Shown: piece by piece, positions 1 through 11,736 of the stretch | How the letters are laid out: each line of letters starts with the position of its first letter | Numbering within the stretch: the first letter of the stretch is position 1 | NCBI GenBank assembly: GCA_933207985.1 | Contig: OW240916.1 | Location: 84,729,132-84,793,131, forward strand | Source: Pelobates cultripes | Lineage: Eukaryota > Chordata > Amphibia > Anura > Pelobatidae | Direction of reading: 5' to 3' | Length of the DNA: 64,000 nucleotides | The notes under the pieces: generated by a model | Seen by the model: the letters and a program-made list of their open reading frames with translations, nothing else | What the model was told of the DNA's origin: nothing | Databases searched by the model: none | Translations under genes and position numbers: made by a program

Positions 1-345
1 GAGTGTATGGGTGTGTCTGTGTATGTGTATGAATGTGTGTGACTGTGTGTGTATGTGTGTGTATGGGTATGTGTGTGTTTGTGTTTGTGAGTGTCTTTCA
101 AATCAGTGAGTGTCTGTTTGTCATTGTGTGACTGTCAGTGTGTGTCTTTCAATGATTGTCTGTCAGTGTGTGTCTGTCAGTGTGCATGTGTATGTTTGTT
201 AAGGAATGAGTGTGTGTCAGATCAGTGAGTCTGTGTAGTCAGTGACGTCTGTGTGTTTGTCATTGAGTGTGTGTGAGTGTCAGTGCGTATCTGCCAGTGT
301 GTGTCTGTCAGTTAATGTGTGTGTCTGTCAGAGTGTGTGCTTAAA
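1..345. repeat. GT-rich degenerate minisatellite
   Basis: Irregular repeats of gtgtgtctgtcagtgtgtg and gtcagtgagtg fill the start of the window. In the better preserved hAT-type elements at 5269-7240 and 52629-53548 a similar CA/TG array occupies the inner part, so this is probably the internal array of the element ending near 797. The left boundary lies outside the window. Confidence 0.8.
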
Positions 346-797
346 GGGACACAGAACACTTCAGCTCATTCTGGTTTCCAAAGTGGTGGCTGAAGCTGTT
401 GTGAGTTAGGGGCTGGTTCTTCCGGCCCAGCCCCCCTCCTCACTGCCTCCTTGATCTCTCGCTCGTGGCTCTGTGTTTTCACTGGGAGGAAGTGACACAT
501 GGCCGTCACTTCCTCCCTGCGCTGCTGAAAAGCATGCAGCCAGTCGCATGCAACCTGTTAAAGGGCTACAGCGTGCAACTGGGCTTCTGCTTACAAAAGT
601 CCACCAGGTAGCCGTTAGTGCATTGGCTACCCGGTGGGCCTTCTTATTGTGCGGGCCCCCGGCTGCACCGAGGGCCCATGGGGGAAAACAATAAATAGTA
701 GAGGGCAGCAGGGCCCTCAGGTTAGCTGCTTTGGGCCCCCATGAGAAACTGGGCACGGGGCAGCTGCCCCCTTTGGCCGGTATTAAAGTCGGCTCTG
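346..797. mobile_element. right part of a hAT-like non-autonomous element
   Basis: GC-richer sequence follows the GT array and ends in aagtcggctctg at about 786-797. Read on the minus strand this is cagagccgactt, close to the CAGRGCCGGACT-type termini of the complete element at 5269-7240. The left terminus and both target duplications cannot be seen, so hAT membership is inferred from organisation alone. No credible coding sequence. Confidence 0.4.
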
Positions 798-2289
798 GTT
801 GCTGTAGTTGATAAATAAAGTCTATGTTTGGCTATGGCAACCTTGAGTGCCATGGATGGAATATGTGCCATATGTTGCTGACCCCTGGTCTAGGACAAAG
901 TATCAAACCAAATGGTGACATGATAAATTCAGCTCCATTCAAATGCAGCTGATGATCTTAAGAAAGAAAGAAAAAAGAAAAAGCTCACAAGGGATTAAAT
1001 TAAAGTCACTTAGTTTTTAATGGAGGATAATTTAGCCATTTGTCCAACAGACTATATTTTGCTTGAGGATTAGCAAAAATGCACTCATCTGCTAGAACAA
1101 AAACTGTCAGGTACTGTGAAGGAACCTTAGCAAGATAGAAGTCAACACCCTAACAAAGACACAAAATGAGTGAATAAAAATGCATTTTACTGGACCGTAG
1201 AGTGGGCAGGCTTAACACTTACCAGGTTATTCTCTACTATGAATCACTTCTCCCTTATGAAGTGAGTGCAACTCGTGAAATGCGTAAGAGCTGAACAATT
1301 ACTGTTTAAATGACTTTGCACCACACAATACTACATGCACGACTGCTGTACTGGCTTGGCATGCAGTCAGGCATATCATGGAGGGAATAACTCCAATACA
1401 GAGCCTTGTGATACTCAATGGAATCTTTTAAATTTTATATGCCTAAAACTAGTGTCTGATTTGAACCCACTTTTTTTTTTATTCTTGGACAATCTTTAAG
1501 TATTTTTTCTAATATTGTGCATTTAATTAGAAAGTGGTACCCCCACTGGTTATCAGAGCGGACTGCTTTCCTTATCTTGATGTCTGGATAGACAGCTTTT
1601 CACACATCATTTTGTCAGTCCCCTTGATTAAGATTTATAGTGAGAAATATGAATCAGCCACCATTCATGCAACAGGGAACATGTATCAAAATATTTTGCT
1701 ACCAGAAACCCAGTGCAAAAGAAAAATATGCAGGCTGCAGCTATTTTATTGTATTTGATTGTAGTATATATTGTGTTTGAGTTATTAGTATTAGTAAAGA
1801 AATGCCAATTATCCATTTCATACTGTTTGCTGTAATGCATATAAAACAAATAAAGTTAACATCTCTAACTCTAAATACTATGCCTAATGTTAATGCTATG
1901 CCTTCTTGTAACATTTATTCACACTGCTATGCATGTTCTAGATTTTTTATACCGATGTTTAGGTGGAGGAGAGGAATAGTGCTTTACACTGGAATATTTT
2001 AATCCCTCATCTTTTTTCAACATTTCAAATATTTTAATCCCTCATCTCAAAGCTATAACCGGTGCCAAAGACGATTCTATGTATTAGCTGGGGAGATTAA
2101 TACACTTTAATAAACTGTATGTAAAAAAATATATATTTATTTTGATCATGAAATATATTTATTGTGCAAATAAAAAATTTGAAAAAAAAATTAGGAAACC
2201 TAAAAATGTTTCCTTGTGCATTGTCACACAATGTAAAAAGATCAATCAGTTAAATAAACAGCAACGGAAAGGAAAGCACTGCATGAACA
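798..2289. other. AT-rich spacer, no gene recognised
   Basis: I see no element with clear termini here. A small direct repeat, aatattttaatccctcatct, occurs at about 1992-2012 and 2028-2047, and there is an A/T-rich stretch at 2120-2190. Short open frames on both strands show no family resemblance. Confidence 0.5.
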
Positions 2290-2610
2290 GTCCATTGTGC
2301 TGATCCTTTCCACTGTCGTCTCTCGCCTTGACTACTGCAATCTGCTACTCAGTGTTCTTACGTTTTCCCGACTTGCCCAGTTACAGTCTATAATGAATGC
2401 AGCAGCGAGAATCATCATCACCCTTACCTTTTGTGTCACTATAACCCACTCCCTCTAGCATGTAAGCTCATTGAGCAGCGCCCTCAACCCCTCTGTTCCT
2501 GTGCTTCCAACTTGTCTGGTTACAAATACGTGTCTGTTAGCACTCCCATTGTACAGCGTTGCAGAATTTGTTGGCGCTTTATAAATAATATTAATAATAA
2601 TAATAGTAAC
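2290..2610 (+). mobile_element. L2-type LINE, 3' end
   Basis: Plus-strand translation of about 2310-2420 contains SRLDYCNLLL followed by LQSIMNAAARII, the C-terminal signature of L2/CR1-group reverse transcriptases. It is followed by the typical short 3' UTR (gtaagctcattgagcag..., then ttgttggcgctttataaataa) and a degenerate AAT tail at 2579-2608. The element is strongly 5' truncated, as usual for LINE copies, and cannot make protein. Assignment to L2 rests on the tail sequence and the RT motif together. Confidence 0.85.
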
Positions 2611-2696
2611 ACTACTTATGACTTAAACTGGCAAATGTATGGATATATGAGGGCATTGTATTTATAATATTATTCAGCAAGTGGACTTTACAATCA

Positions 2697-2960
2697 GAGT
2701 TTCTTTAGTGGCAGAAATCTTGTCTAAAAGGACTGACCATGTACCCTTCATATTAAATGGTTAGTCCTGGTCTTAGTGACAGTGATGATGTAATGCAGCT
2801 GCTGTATGTGATGTCATAATAGAATTTGCCAGTAACACCGCTGCAGCAAATCACCCAGTCCCACTCACAGCCAGAGACCTGACTCACCTGCAGCCTACAC
2901 TCCATGCTCTGTTACAGACTGTGTAGAGATAGTAAAGCTCCACCAGATATAATACATTCA
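2697..2960 (+). repeat. dispersed repeat, copy 1
   Basis: Colinear with 11737-12033: both start gtttctt..tggmagatatcttgtctaaaaggact and share gatgtaatgcagctgctgta and the ending agatagtraagc. A hairpin pairs aggactgaccat with atggttagtcct (about 2730-2770). This copy lacks the TATA-containing segment found in copy 2. The family is unclassified; no terminal repeats or target duplication were recognised. Confidence 0.75.
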
Positions 2961-4283
2961 GACCAACTATTGCTACCTAGTATACTTATGAGGGAAAAAT
3001 CCTATTAATAGTGGAGCGCTAAAGATGTATATCTTACCTTTTAATCATAGTGGTATATAGGAGTTAAAAAAGCAGCACATGTGAAAAAAACAAAAAGAAC
3101 AATACTGATGGAATCCAGATAACTAGGAACACTCACATGAGGTCGAGTCTGATAATGGTAAGGCCCAATTTTCACACAGGTTTGCCTTTGCAGGTAGCAG
3201 CACACCTTACTTCTGGTAGGTAACCACACTCAAAGGGAGATGAAACAAAAAATGCAGAATAGTGCAGATTGTAGAGACAACTTGGCAACAAGAAAAGAGC
3301 AGGATGTGCTCACCTTGGTAAGAGCCCAATGGTCTCTGTCTGTGTATAAGCTTGGTGTCACTTATGGGGTGACATTACCCACAACTGTATACCAGTAGAT
3401 GAAGATGCTGGATATTGTTAAATATACTATAGCGATATTATATGAAAATATTTTATCAATACTCATATATTAAAACCAATAAAGGTGAAGTAAGAACAAC
3501 TATATAGTTTGTAAATTATGCTAAAAAGCGTTTTGCCGGAAATAGAGTTCAGTTAGCAATAAACATAAATGATATACAGTCCTTGTTTTAAATGGTAAAG
3601 AAAATAATTAATTGGGGGCACACTGTAAACATGCATTTTGCAGGAATGATGCTGCCGTAGTGACCAAAATTCATACATGATACAGATTAAGGAACAACGC
3701 ACACATTAAAATTTTATAAGGCTGCTTAAAATCACCTATCTCAGCAAACAAATATGGGGATTCAGTTCCACCATATGGCCATATTGTGTTAAGCCTACTA
3801 CTACATCACAGTACCCCAATATCGGTGGATCCTACATTAATTCAAACATGGAAGCTAACTAGTGCTAGTGCTAAATAAGCAGAAGTGTCTTATAACAATC
3901 TGTGATGTCGCTAACATGTCAATACTTCACTTTCAGTTTTGTCACTCGTTCGGTAGCAGTCCATACAGTTCAATCTCTCATAGTGAACACACCTCTTAAG
4001 GCACAAACCTCCATATTGGAGTTGGGCATGACATATAGTGCCATTATATAAATTGAGGGAAAAGAATATAAGAACAATCTTTATTAATAAAAAAAATCCC
4101 CACAATAAAGCAAGGAGCAAATAATGTGTATACTTATGCACCTACAGGGCATTCTATTAATAGACAGTAATAATAAATATGCAGTTAAATGGAGTAATAT
4201 AGAATAATACTGGTAACATGTATTTATAGGAAAATAAAATAAAAATACAATAATATAAAAGAGGGTACAAAATTATAAAAAAA
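2961..4283. other. AT-rich spacer, no gene recognised
   Basis: The stretch near 3012-3240 (gtggagcgctaaagatgta...) resembles the outer end of the palindromic family annotated at 14300-14920 and 41898-43091, but no core is present. The rest is AT-rich with short non-conserved frames. Confidence 0.4.
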
Positions 4284-4960
4284 AACTAGAAAAGCCACAA
4301 TTTCTAGGGAAATTGTGTGAAGTCAAAGAGAACGTTACCTGCGCTCTGGCCTAAATCCCCATGTACATTTAAACAAAATGGAGGCTCTTTAGTTTTATTC
4401 CAATGGCCATTTGAATATATAAGCTCACCTGCCACGTCAAGGCAAGCCTCAATAGGTGAGTTCCTACACTAGCCATTAGATATGCTGATATCAGCCAAGA
4501 ATACCAGCAAAGTTTATTGTATGTGTAGAAGCCCTATAAAGGGTTAAATATGAAAGGGTTTATAAAATACCCCTTCCTGTCTTACTGGAGATTCTTGGCT
4601 GATATCAGCATATCTAATGGCTAGTGTAGAAATTGTGTGAAGTATTCTTGCCTCCACCAGTAGTCTACAACTGGAGTGGGTGGAGTAACTGGATGGAGTG
4701 GCTTGAGTAACTGTTGTGTGGTTGGAGTGGCTGGAGTAACTGTGGAGAGGTTGGAGTGTGGTTCACTCACTGTACAGCAAGGGCAGAGAAGAGCAATTAA
4801 AAACAAACTGCTCTAAATTGCTCAATAAGAATAATAATATATATGTGAGATAATAGTAGGTGGTCTTGCCATGTAGGGATATAAATGTACCAATTTATAT
4901 CAAAACATTCAGCTATCCCTGCTGCCACTGTGATGTTTTGTACAAATCAGTCAATAATTC
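4284..4960. repeat. dispersed frog repeat, copy 1, interrupted
   Basis: Matches 63580-64000: ctagaaaagcyacaatttct at 4285 continues as gcctccaccagtagtctaca at 4650, but is interrupted by the insertion at 4324-4628. The later part (gggcagagaagagc...aaactgctc) also matches 8070-8105. Part of 4880-4940 is an inverted copy of 8365-8412, so the parent repeat has internal inverted structure. Confidence 0.7.
4324..4628. mobile_element. 305-bp insertion with 15-bp duplication and hairpin
   Basis: The flanks gaaattgtgtgaagt at 4309-4323 and 4629-4643 are identical, and the same repeat at 63580-63640 shows the uninterrupted state, a paralogous empty site. The insert ends in perfect 38-bp inverted arms at 4465-4502 and 4591-4628 separated by 88 nt. 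Its left part is the reverse complement of the cctccatttgtttaaatata...gagcgcaggtaac segment at 45060-45112, so it belongs to a dispersed family. A 15-bp duplication suggests LINE-mediated insertion; no coding capacity. Confidence 0.75.
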
Positions 4961-5268
4961 CTGTATAACAAAGTGCTCACTTTATTAATACATATGTAAC
5001 AGACTGCTATATTTTACTGTTTTGCTTTGGGTTTTGAGATATTGAACTTTGCCCTTGCCCTGTCATGTGAGGAGGAGGGGACAGGATAGCAGGAAGAAGA
5101 GGACAGGGGAGAAGCCATGTTCTCCGAGTCTGCTTAAAGAAAGTGTGTCCCTAACTGTTTCAATGGTCTAATACTGCTGGGACAGTGAAATAATAACAGG
5201 GGAAGGCTAGTGCACTGCAACTACAAGAAGTTGGAGACTGTCTACTGCTCTGCTAGGAGAATTAGAAG

Positions 5269-7240
5269 CAGGCCCGGACTGGCCATCGGGCACACCGGGC
5301 AAATGCCCGGTGGGCCGCGGTGGCCGTGGGGCCGAGGCCGGCAGGGGAGGTCCCAGGATCTCCCCTGCCGGTCTATGCAGGGCCGGCACTATCCGAGCGC
5401 CGGCCCCGCTGTCTTCCATGGAGGGCCGATGGGGAGATCAAAGATCTCCCTCACCGGCCCATTTAAATAGACCTGCGGCTGGGGAGGGAGAGGACCCGGC
5501 GGAGCTCTGTCTTGCAGCTCCGCCGGGTTTCTCTCGCGAGATCCGGAGCGTTGCCATGGCAACGCCCCGATCTCGCGAGACAGTTCACTCACCACTGGAC
5601 CACCAGGGATGGTGTGTGAGTGCCGGTGCCCCCCCTCCCAGCTACCACGTGCCTGTCCCCCCCTCCCAGGCTAAAGGTAAGAAGGGAGGGGGGGGGTTTA
5701 GTTTTTTTTTTTGCTTAGTTTTTATTTATTTTTTTTATATATTTACCCCCACTTAATTTTTTATTTGTTTATTTACCCCCCAACACACAACATTTATACA
5801 CAGCACTATCACACTCAGCATTCTCAGCACTCACACAACACTCTCACACACATCACACCCAGCACTCTCACACCCAGCACTCTCACACTCAGCACTCTCA
5901 CACACAGCACTCTCACACACAGCACCCTCACACACATCATAGCACTCTCACACTCAGCACTCTCACACACATCACACGCAGCACTCTCACACACATCATA
6001 GCACTCTCACACACATCATAGCACTTTCACACACATCATAGCACTTTCACACACAGCACTCTCACACACATCATAGCACTTTCACACACATCACTCTCAC
6101 ACACATCATAGCACTTTCACACACATCACTCTCACACACATCATAGCACTTTCACACACATCATAGCACTTTCACACACAGCACTCTCACACACATCATA
6201 GCACTCTCACACACAGCACTCTCACACACATCATAGCACTCTCACACACAGCACTTTCACACTCAGCACTCTCACACACAGCACTATCACACCCAGCACT
6301 CACAACACACAACACTCTCACACACAGCACTCTCACACACAGCGCAGCACTCTCACACATCATAGCACTCTCACACACATCACACGCAGCACTCTCACAC
6401 ACATCATAGCACTCTCACACACAGCACTCTCACACACATCATAGACAGCAATCTCACACATCGCAGCACTCTCACACACATCATAGCACTCTCACACACA
6501 TCATAGCACTCTCACACACATCATACACAGCAATCTCACACATCGCAGCACTCTCACACACACATCATAGCACTTTCACACACAGCACTTTCACACTCAG
6601 CACTCTCACACACATCACACGACACTCTCACACACAGCACTCAGGCACATCACTCTCACACACATCACACTCAGCACTCACACACATCATACACAGCACT
6701 ATCACACTCAACACTCATACACAGCACTATCACACTCAGCACTCACACACATAACATACAACACTCACACACAGCACTCTCACACATCACTCTCACACAC
6801 ATCACACATCATACACAGCACTCACACACACTAAAACAGACCTTATTACACAATACCACACCATGACCAGCTCACTCTGCACAAACGTAATACCACAAAC
6901 AGGCTCCAAACACATGCACAATACTCTTTCCTGGCCCTTTTGTCTCCTGGTATCCATTTATAGAGACACCAGAGACAAGGAAACACAGTGCAAGCATGTT
7001 ATTAAATTTGCTTGCACTGTGCAGAACAAATACAGAGCTTTTTTCTCATGCTAGAGCTCTTCAGCAGAGCTCTGCGCATGGTCTGCCCTGGAAGAGCATT
7101 GAACCAACATGCTCACTTTGAGAGGGGGCGTGCTTGTCATGAGTGATGACAAAACACACCCTCTCTGCCCCGCCCCCTTCTTAGTGGGCCGCTGTGATAA
7201 AAAAATGCCCGGGCTGAATTTTTTTCCCAGTCCGGCCCTG
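5269..7240. mobile_element. hAT-type non-autonomous element, 1972 bp
   Basis: Terminal inverted repeats CAGGCCCGGACTGG (5269-5282) and CCAGTCCGGCCCTG (7227-7240) match at 13 of 14 positions and are flanked by the exact 8-bp duplication attagaag (5261-5268, 7241-7248), diagnostic of hAT-like transposition. The left 430 bp is GC-rich with strong palindromes: cccggcggagct/agctccgccggg at 5495-5527, tctcgcgagat/atctcgcgaga at 5532-5580 and cgttgccatggcaacg at 5549-5564. Then comes a donor-like aaaggtaagaag near 5672, the satellite, and about 400 bp of unique sequence. No transposase is encoded; it must have been mobilised in trans. Confidence 0.9.
5770..6835. repeat. CA-rich satellite inside the hAT element
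   Basis: About 1 kb of imperfect repeats built from cactctcacacacatcatag and cactctcacacacagcac, with higher-order blocks. The long open frames across it on either strand (Ser/His/Thr-rich or Cys/Glu/Val-rich) come from the repeat period and are not genes. Confidence 0.9.
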
Positions 7241-7952
7241 ATTAGAAGACTGTCATTTAATGTTCAGCTCCCTCCAGATTCTGGAACTTTCTGCAGCAGT
7301 GTGAATGAGCTCTTGCATCCTGTCAGCAGAAGGAAGAGAAAGGATTGCCATTGCTGTTCTGCTGCTGTCCTACATTCTGCTGGATCTCTCTGGAGATATC
7401 TGCAGTTACAGAAGTCACTCAATGGCCCTGTCTCCAGAGATTGCTTTAGGATTCTCCCTTGTAACTGTATCTGGGTAGCGCTACCTACACCTAAGGGCCC
7501 CAACGTTGTGCACATAATTTACCGGCAGGTACATAGGAGTTTAACTGTTCAGATGTAGTTATTGATGTTATTAAGGGAAGTTTGTTGTTTGCGTTCCTGC
7601 TGCTAAAGACTCTTGTGACAGTATCAGGGACTTTATCATCATTTAACATTAGCCAGGAACTGCATTGTTGTTTCTGCTATTATATGTGTATCTCTTCAAC
7701 CACAATACAGTGTGTATTTCCATGTCTGTATTTATTTCATGTCTCTGAGTTATTACGTGGAGGGTACTCATCTACTCAGTGGGGTGGGTTCCCCATAAAT
7801 AGAAGTTGCACTGAGTGGAGGCACTGTGTCAGAACAAGATGTCCCGATCGCCCACCTATAGCGGAGGCTCAGGATCCCTGTCAGTGACAGAAGAAGGTGT
7901 AACTGCTGCTAGCTACGGCTTGTTGCCAGGAGCAGGGCAAAAAAGGGTTACA

Positions 7953-8760
7953 CATATATAACAGCATCTTCATATTGCTGCCTTGTTACACAGAGTTTCT
8001 GCAGCCGCCATTTCAAATCCTTCGAACATTCCACCAACTGCCAACAGGAACTAATGGATTTCAAATAGGGCAGAGAAGAGCGGTTAAAAACAAACTGCTC
8101 CAAATTGCTCACTTCACTGGCGGTTGCCATCTTCAAACGGTCGTATTTTAAAAACTATAAATCCTACAGTGAAGAGCTTTATATTGTGAGAATCACAAGA
8201 CCCAGACCTACATTTTTATAGTATGTCTCTGAAATATTAACAATGAAGGCACAGTCGCAGTTTGGATATTCCCATTCAAATTTGAGGTGGCTAGAGTAGA
8301 GTTTCAATGAATGTCAATGTACAGCGTGAGTTGCAAACAAATGGTCATATTGTGAAAACTAACTGGACATGTTTTGTGGCAGCAGGGATAGCTGAACGTT
8401 TTGATATAAGATTTGTGTAGGTGGGCTTGAAAATGAGGGAGTGGTGGCAGTTTAGAAATCATGTCCTGATTTTTCAGCTGACACTCTAGCTTTTGTCAGC
8501 TCCCACTCTAGTTTTGAACATTCCGTCATTCATTCCTATGGGACCAATTTCGCCACAAAAACGACGATATTTCGTGAACCATTCCGCGAAATGTTCCACA
8601 AAGTAATAGCACACCAATCGGGAACAATCCGCACGTATATTACTGTCTATGTAGTGTAAAAACTGTGGGAGGAGTTAGGGTGGTAAATTTGGCTATAATA
8701 ATAAGAATAATATATATGTGAAATAACAGTAAGTGGTCTTGCATATAATTATGAAAATAT
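7953..8760 (+). repeat. dispersed frog repeat, continuation
   Basis: Follows the solo-LTR candidate. Bases 8115-8315 match 63805-64000 closely (gttgccatcttcaaacggtc, then tataaatcctacagyga and agtatgtctctgaartatta). 8365-8412 is an inverted copy of 4880-4940. Near 8690-8740 an AT-rich piece repeats 4820-4870. Unclassified, non-coding. Confidence 0.7.
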
Positions 8761-9303
8761 ATGGCCCCATAGAGTGCGCAAACATATATATAAGAATATG
8801 GTCATTATTGCTGATAAAATTATATAGGCTATTACAGATAAATGATTAAAAGGCAATGGGTATAAAAATTATTAAAATAAACACAGGGGAAATTAAACCT
8901 GTTTTAGAGAGAAAAAAGGGGGTGAACAGAGATATTACAAAAAAATTGCATATTTCAAAATCTACATTTATATCTGAAGGTTGTAAACTGTCCAAAGTGA
9001 ATATCCATTTCATTTAATTTTCAACTAATTTTTTAATTGTATCCCCACCCCTCCAATCACCTACCACACTTTGTATACCTACAAATTGCAGTTCCTGTGG
9101 ATTGCTGTTACATTTAATTTTAAGTGTTGGGACACACTGGGTCCTTCAAATCCCTATTTTATGTTACGCATGTGTACGTCGTACATAACATAACCCAATC
9201 CACATGGACATACAAGTAGGTACACAAGGTTGGTAGTATAACACGCAATGGTGTCATGAATTAAAAAACTTATTATTATCTAGCCAAGGATTACAAATGA
9301 ATT
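8761..9303. other. AT-rich spacer
   Basis: No element boundary or coding signature was recognised. It ends at the target site of the next insertion. Confidence 0.5.
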
Positions 9304-9317
9304 TCTGGTGTCTTTTT

Positions 9318-10781
9318 TTTTTTTTTTAATTCTTTATTTTTGTTGTGCAAAAAGATTAACAATCATGCTTGCTATGCCACAACGGCAGACATAAACATTT
9401 CAATAAACAGATTAGTATGGCATGTAATTGATAACTGCACTTTTTTTTTTTCTCACAAGTTAAGTTACGTATTCAAGCTTACTATTACATGTCAAATGGA
9501 AGTAAACGCTGTAGCTACTGTCGCATAGTTGCCACCTGACATGTGAAAAGACTTTCACATTTTATGGTATGTAAAGTAATAGAAAAAACATGACTAATGA
9601 CAGACTTGGATATTGCAGGCTTCATATGAATTTTTAACTAAAAACGCATGAGGAGAAACACATGAGAAGATCCACCAGGTTGTTATGGGAAAGGTGTTAA
9701 AATTAGTGTGGTGGCCACTGGGACTCTTTAATGTAATGTCGTTACAACTAAATGCCTGTGGCAAATTGAGAAGCATGTGACAGGAATCACAGACAAAAAA
9801 AAAACAAAAACAGAATAAACAGAATAACATTCTTGGCTAGTGTGGGGCACTTGCAGATTATTTGCTTATGGTAAGGCAGTTCATCTACTTAGCCGATGCC
9901 ACAAGCAGGCTTCTTCTGGGAGCCAATTCTGCACTTCTCCATGGTTTGCTTGGTGTTTCTGCTCCAGCATCCCCTCTGTGTCAAGAGGCCCTCGGGTGCA
10001 TGAAGAACTGTATTTTTGTATGGATCAATCGAGCGGCGTTCCATCATCCGCTCCGCCCGCCGAACCCGGGTCGGCCGACGAGCCGGTGCCTGGGAACCAC
10101 CAGCCCCTCCAGCTCCCTTGAAAGGGTTGACGTCCTGGGGATTCTCCATACCACAGGCAGTTTCCCTCTTGTGTGGCTGCTTGACGGGCACCGCGCCCAT
10201 TGTGACTCCTGGCCCAGGGGGTACCGTGGGTACCAAGGGTACGGTGAGTATCCGTTCTGCTTGACGGGCCTCCAGTCGGCTCCAAAATGCTGCGCAGATC
10301 GCGTCAAAGGTAGCAGTAAATTTGGCTTCCCAGCTGCTTGCTGAGTGTGTGGTTGTTGTGGCGGCCATTTTAACAGCACCATGCAGTCGTGCTCTGTCCC
10401 AATAGCTTTAGCTGTATCGCCACAAGATCCGCTGTTGCTTTTTCCCTGGTGGGGACCGGGATAACCCCCACCGGTCCTAAGGGGGGGGGTGAACGGGGCA
10501 ACCTCTTCAGTAATTGCAGAAGGTCCAGGAGGGAGAATGGCTGCTTCCCCTCCTCAAGGCCCGCCTCAAGCTTGTAGGCCCAAATTTAATTTCGAGCCGC
10601 AGGTCGATAATAAAGGCTCCAGACTCGCACAAGAAAGCTCCCCTGCATACTGGAACAGATAATGAACTGTTTGGTGGTCATTTGGGGGCAATAATCCCAC
10701 TGTAAAGGTTTGGATTACAAGATTTTTGTGAGGAGCTCACTTTCAGCACGTCTGGCTGCCTTGCTGGTCAGGCCCCGCCCC
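9318..10781 (-). mobile_element. L1-derived, internally deleted element, copy A
   Basis: Flanked by a 14-bp duplication, tctggtgtcttttt, at 9304-9317 and 10782-10795. Read on the minus strand it starts ggggcggggcctgaccagca, has a GC-rich 5' region (including gaccggtgggggttatcccg, shared with copy B), then short AT-rich sequence, and ends ttgtggcatagc...aataaagaatt plus poly(A), seen as poly(T) at 9311-9327. At 1464 bp it is too short for ORF1 plus ORF2 and no RT motif is present. The same 3' end occurs in copies B, C and E. Mobilised in trans by an L1/Tx1-like LINE is my inference. Confidence 0.75.
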
Positions 10782-10898
10782 TCTGGTGTCTTTTTATATT
10801 GCCTGTATTTCTACAGGCTAAGCATATCCCAAATATGCCCCAAAAAAACCTTTTTATTATTATTTTGTATATTACATCTTTCTTTCAGATGGTTTTAA

Positions 10899-10970
10899 CC
10901 CCTTAAGGACCAAACTTCAGGAATAAAAGGGAATCATGACATGTCACACATGTCATGTGTCCATAAGGGC
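10899..10970 (-). mobile_element. 72-bp TTAA mini-palindrome
   Basis: Flanked by TTAA at 10895-10898 and 10971-10974. Termini are CCCCTTAAGGAC and a mutated inverse (gtccataagggc). It is the opposite orientation of the copies at 24677-24748 and 59580-59651 and carries several substitutions. The TTAA target suggests a piggyBac- or Kolobok-type transposase. Non-coding. Confidence 0.85.
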
Positions 10971-10974
10971 TTAA

Positions 10975-11736
10975 CTAAAAGTTGTTCAAAATTAGGTGCA
11001 CCTTTGAATATTATGCTAGGCTGTTCTGGTAGTAACTTTTTAGAGCCAGATCTTGTTTCAATACTGGCCAATGTTTTTTTGATGATTTTCTTAAAAACAT
11101 GGCTGTTCTGGTTAAATTGGCATACTAATAGAATTTAATTCTTAAAATCAAATTTTCTTTTATTCTTATGCTTTATTAAAGAATCTCTTGGCATATCTAA
11201 AACATATTTAAACTCATATTTTACATGAGCTTCTTCATACTGTAACACACCACAGCAAATCCCTATATGGAATTGGGTGGCTTTCCCACTTGCCAATTTA
11301 CAAAAAGTATAACTGCAAGACACCATTCCTCTGGCTTTTCCTACTCACTCTGCAGCATGCTGATCCCTTACTTTTAAAAGCCTGCTAGCTAATTGATCAG
11401 ATACAGATGAGGTGCAATTAGACATAAGTGAAACTACTAAGCAAAATAAAAGTTCTGGTCCAACTGCTACTTAGCAGCTGGTGCTATTGGAGCACTGGCC
11501 CACCCTGCTCTCCAATTGCTCCGCCCCAGGGACCCATACCGTGGTTTGAGTACCAGTAATGCATCTTGCAAACCTAACATCTCTCCCTGGGATTTAACTC
11601 TCAAACCTCAGGCTGCTGTTCAGTAAATCAGGCCTAATGTATATGCCATCAACTACCAGACCACATTTTCTCTCACAATACCCTTTTTCAATAAAGTCTT
11701 GTTTTAATTTGTATTAGGAAATCACTTGTGTCACTA
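10975..11736. other. spacer, no gene recognised
   Basis: No recognised element or conserved frame. The text around 11330-11640 is moderately GC-balanced but both strands are interrupted by stops. Confidence 0.4.

Larger units (their letters stand above)
4995..7952 (+). mobile_element. solo-LTR candidate, split by a hAT element
   Basis: Starts TGTAAC (4995-5000) and ends GTTACA (7947-7952), the TG...CA form of an LTR, flanked by cata at 4991-4994 and 7953-7956 (or acata if the terminal A is counted in the duplication). Without the inserted hAT element and its 8-bp duplication it would be about 980 bp. A cataaatag box lies near 7793-7802. No primer-binding site or gag-pol follows, hence solo LTR. 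Strand is guessed from the TATA-like box. Evidence is only terminal structure and short duplication. Confidence 0.5.

Noticed and set aside
5711..6402. Long His/Thr/Ser-rich plus frame and Cys/Glu/Val-rich minus frame
   Set aside because: Products of the CA-rich satellite; period-driven open frames on both strands.
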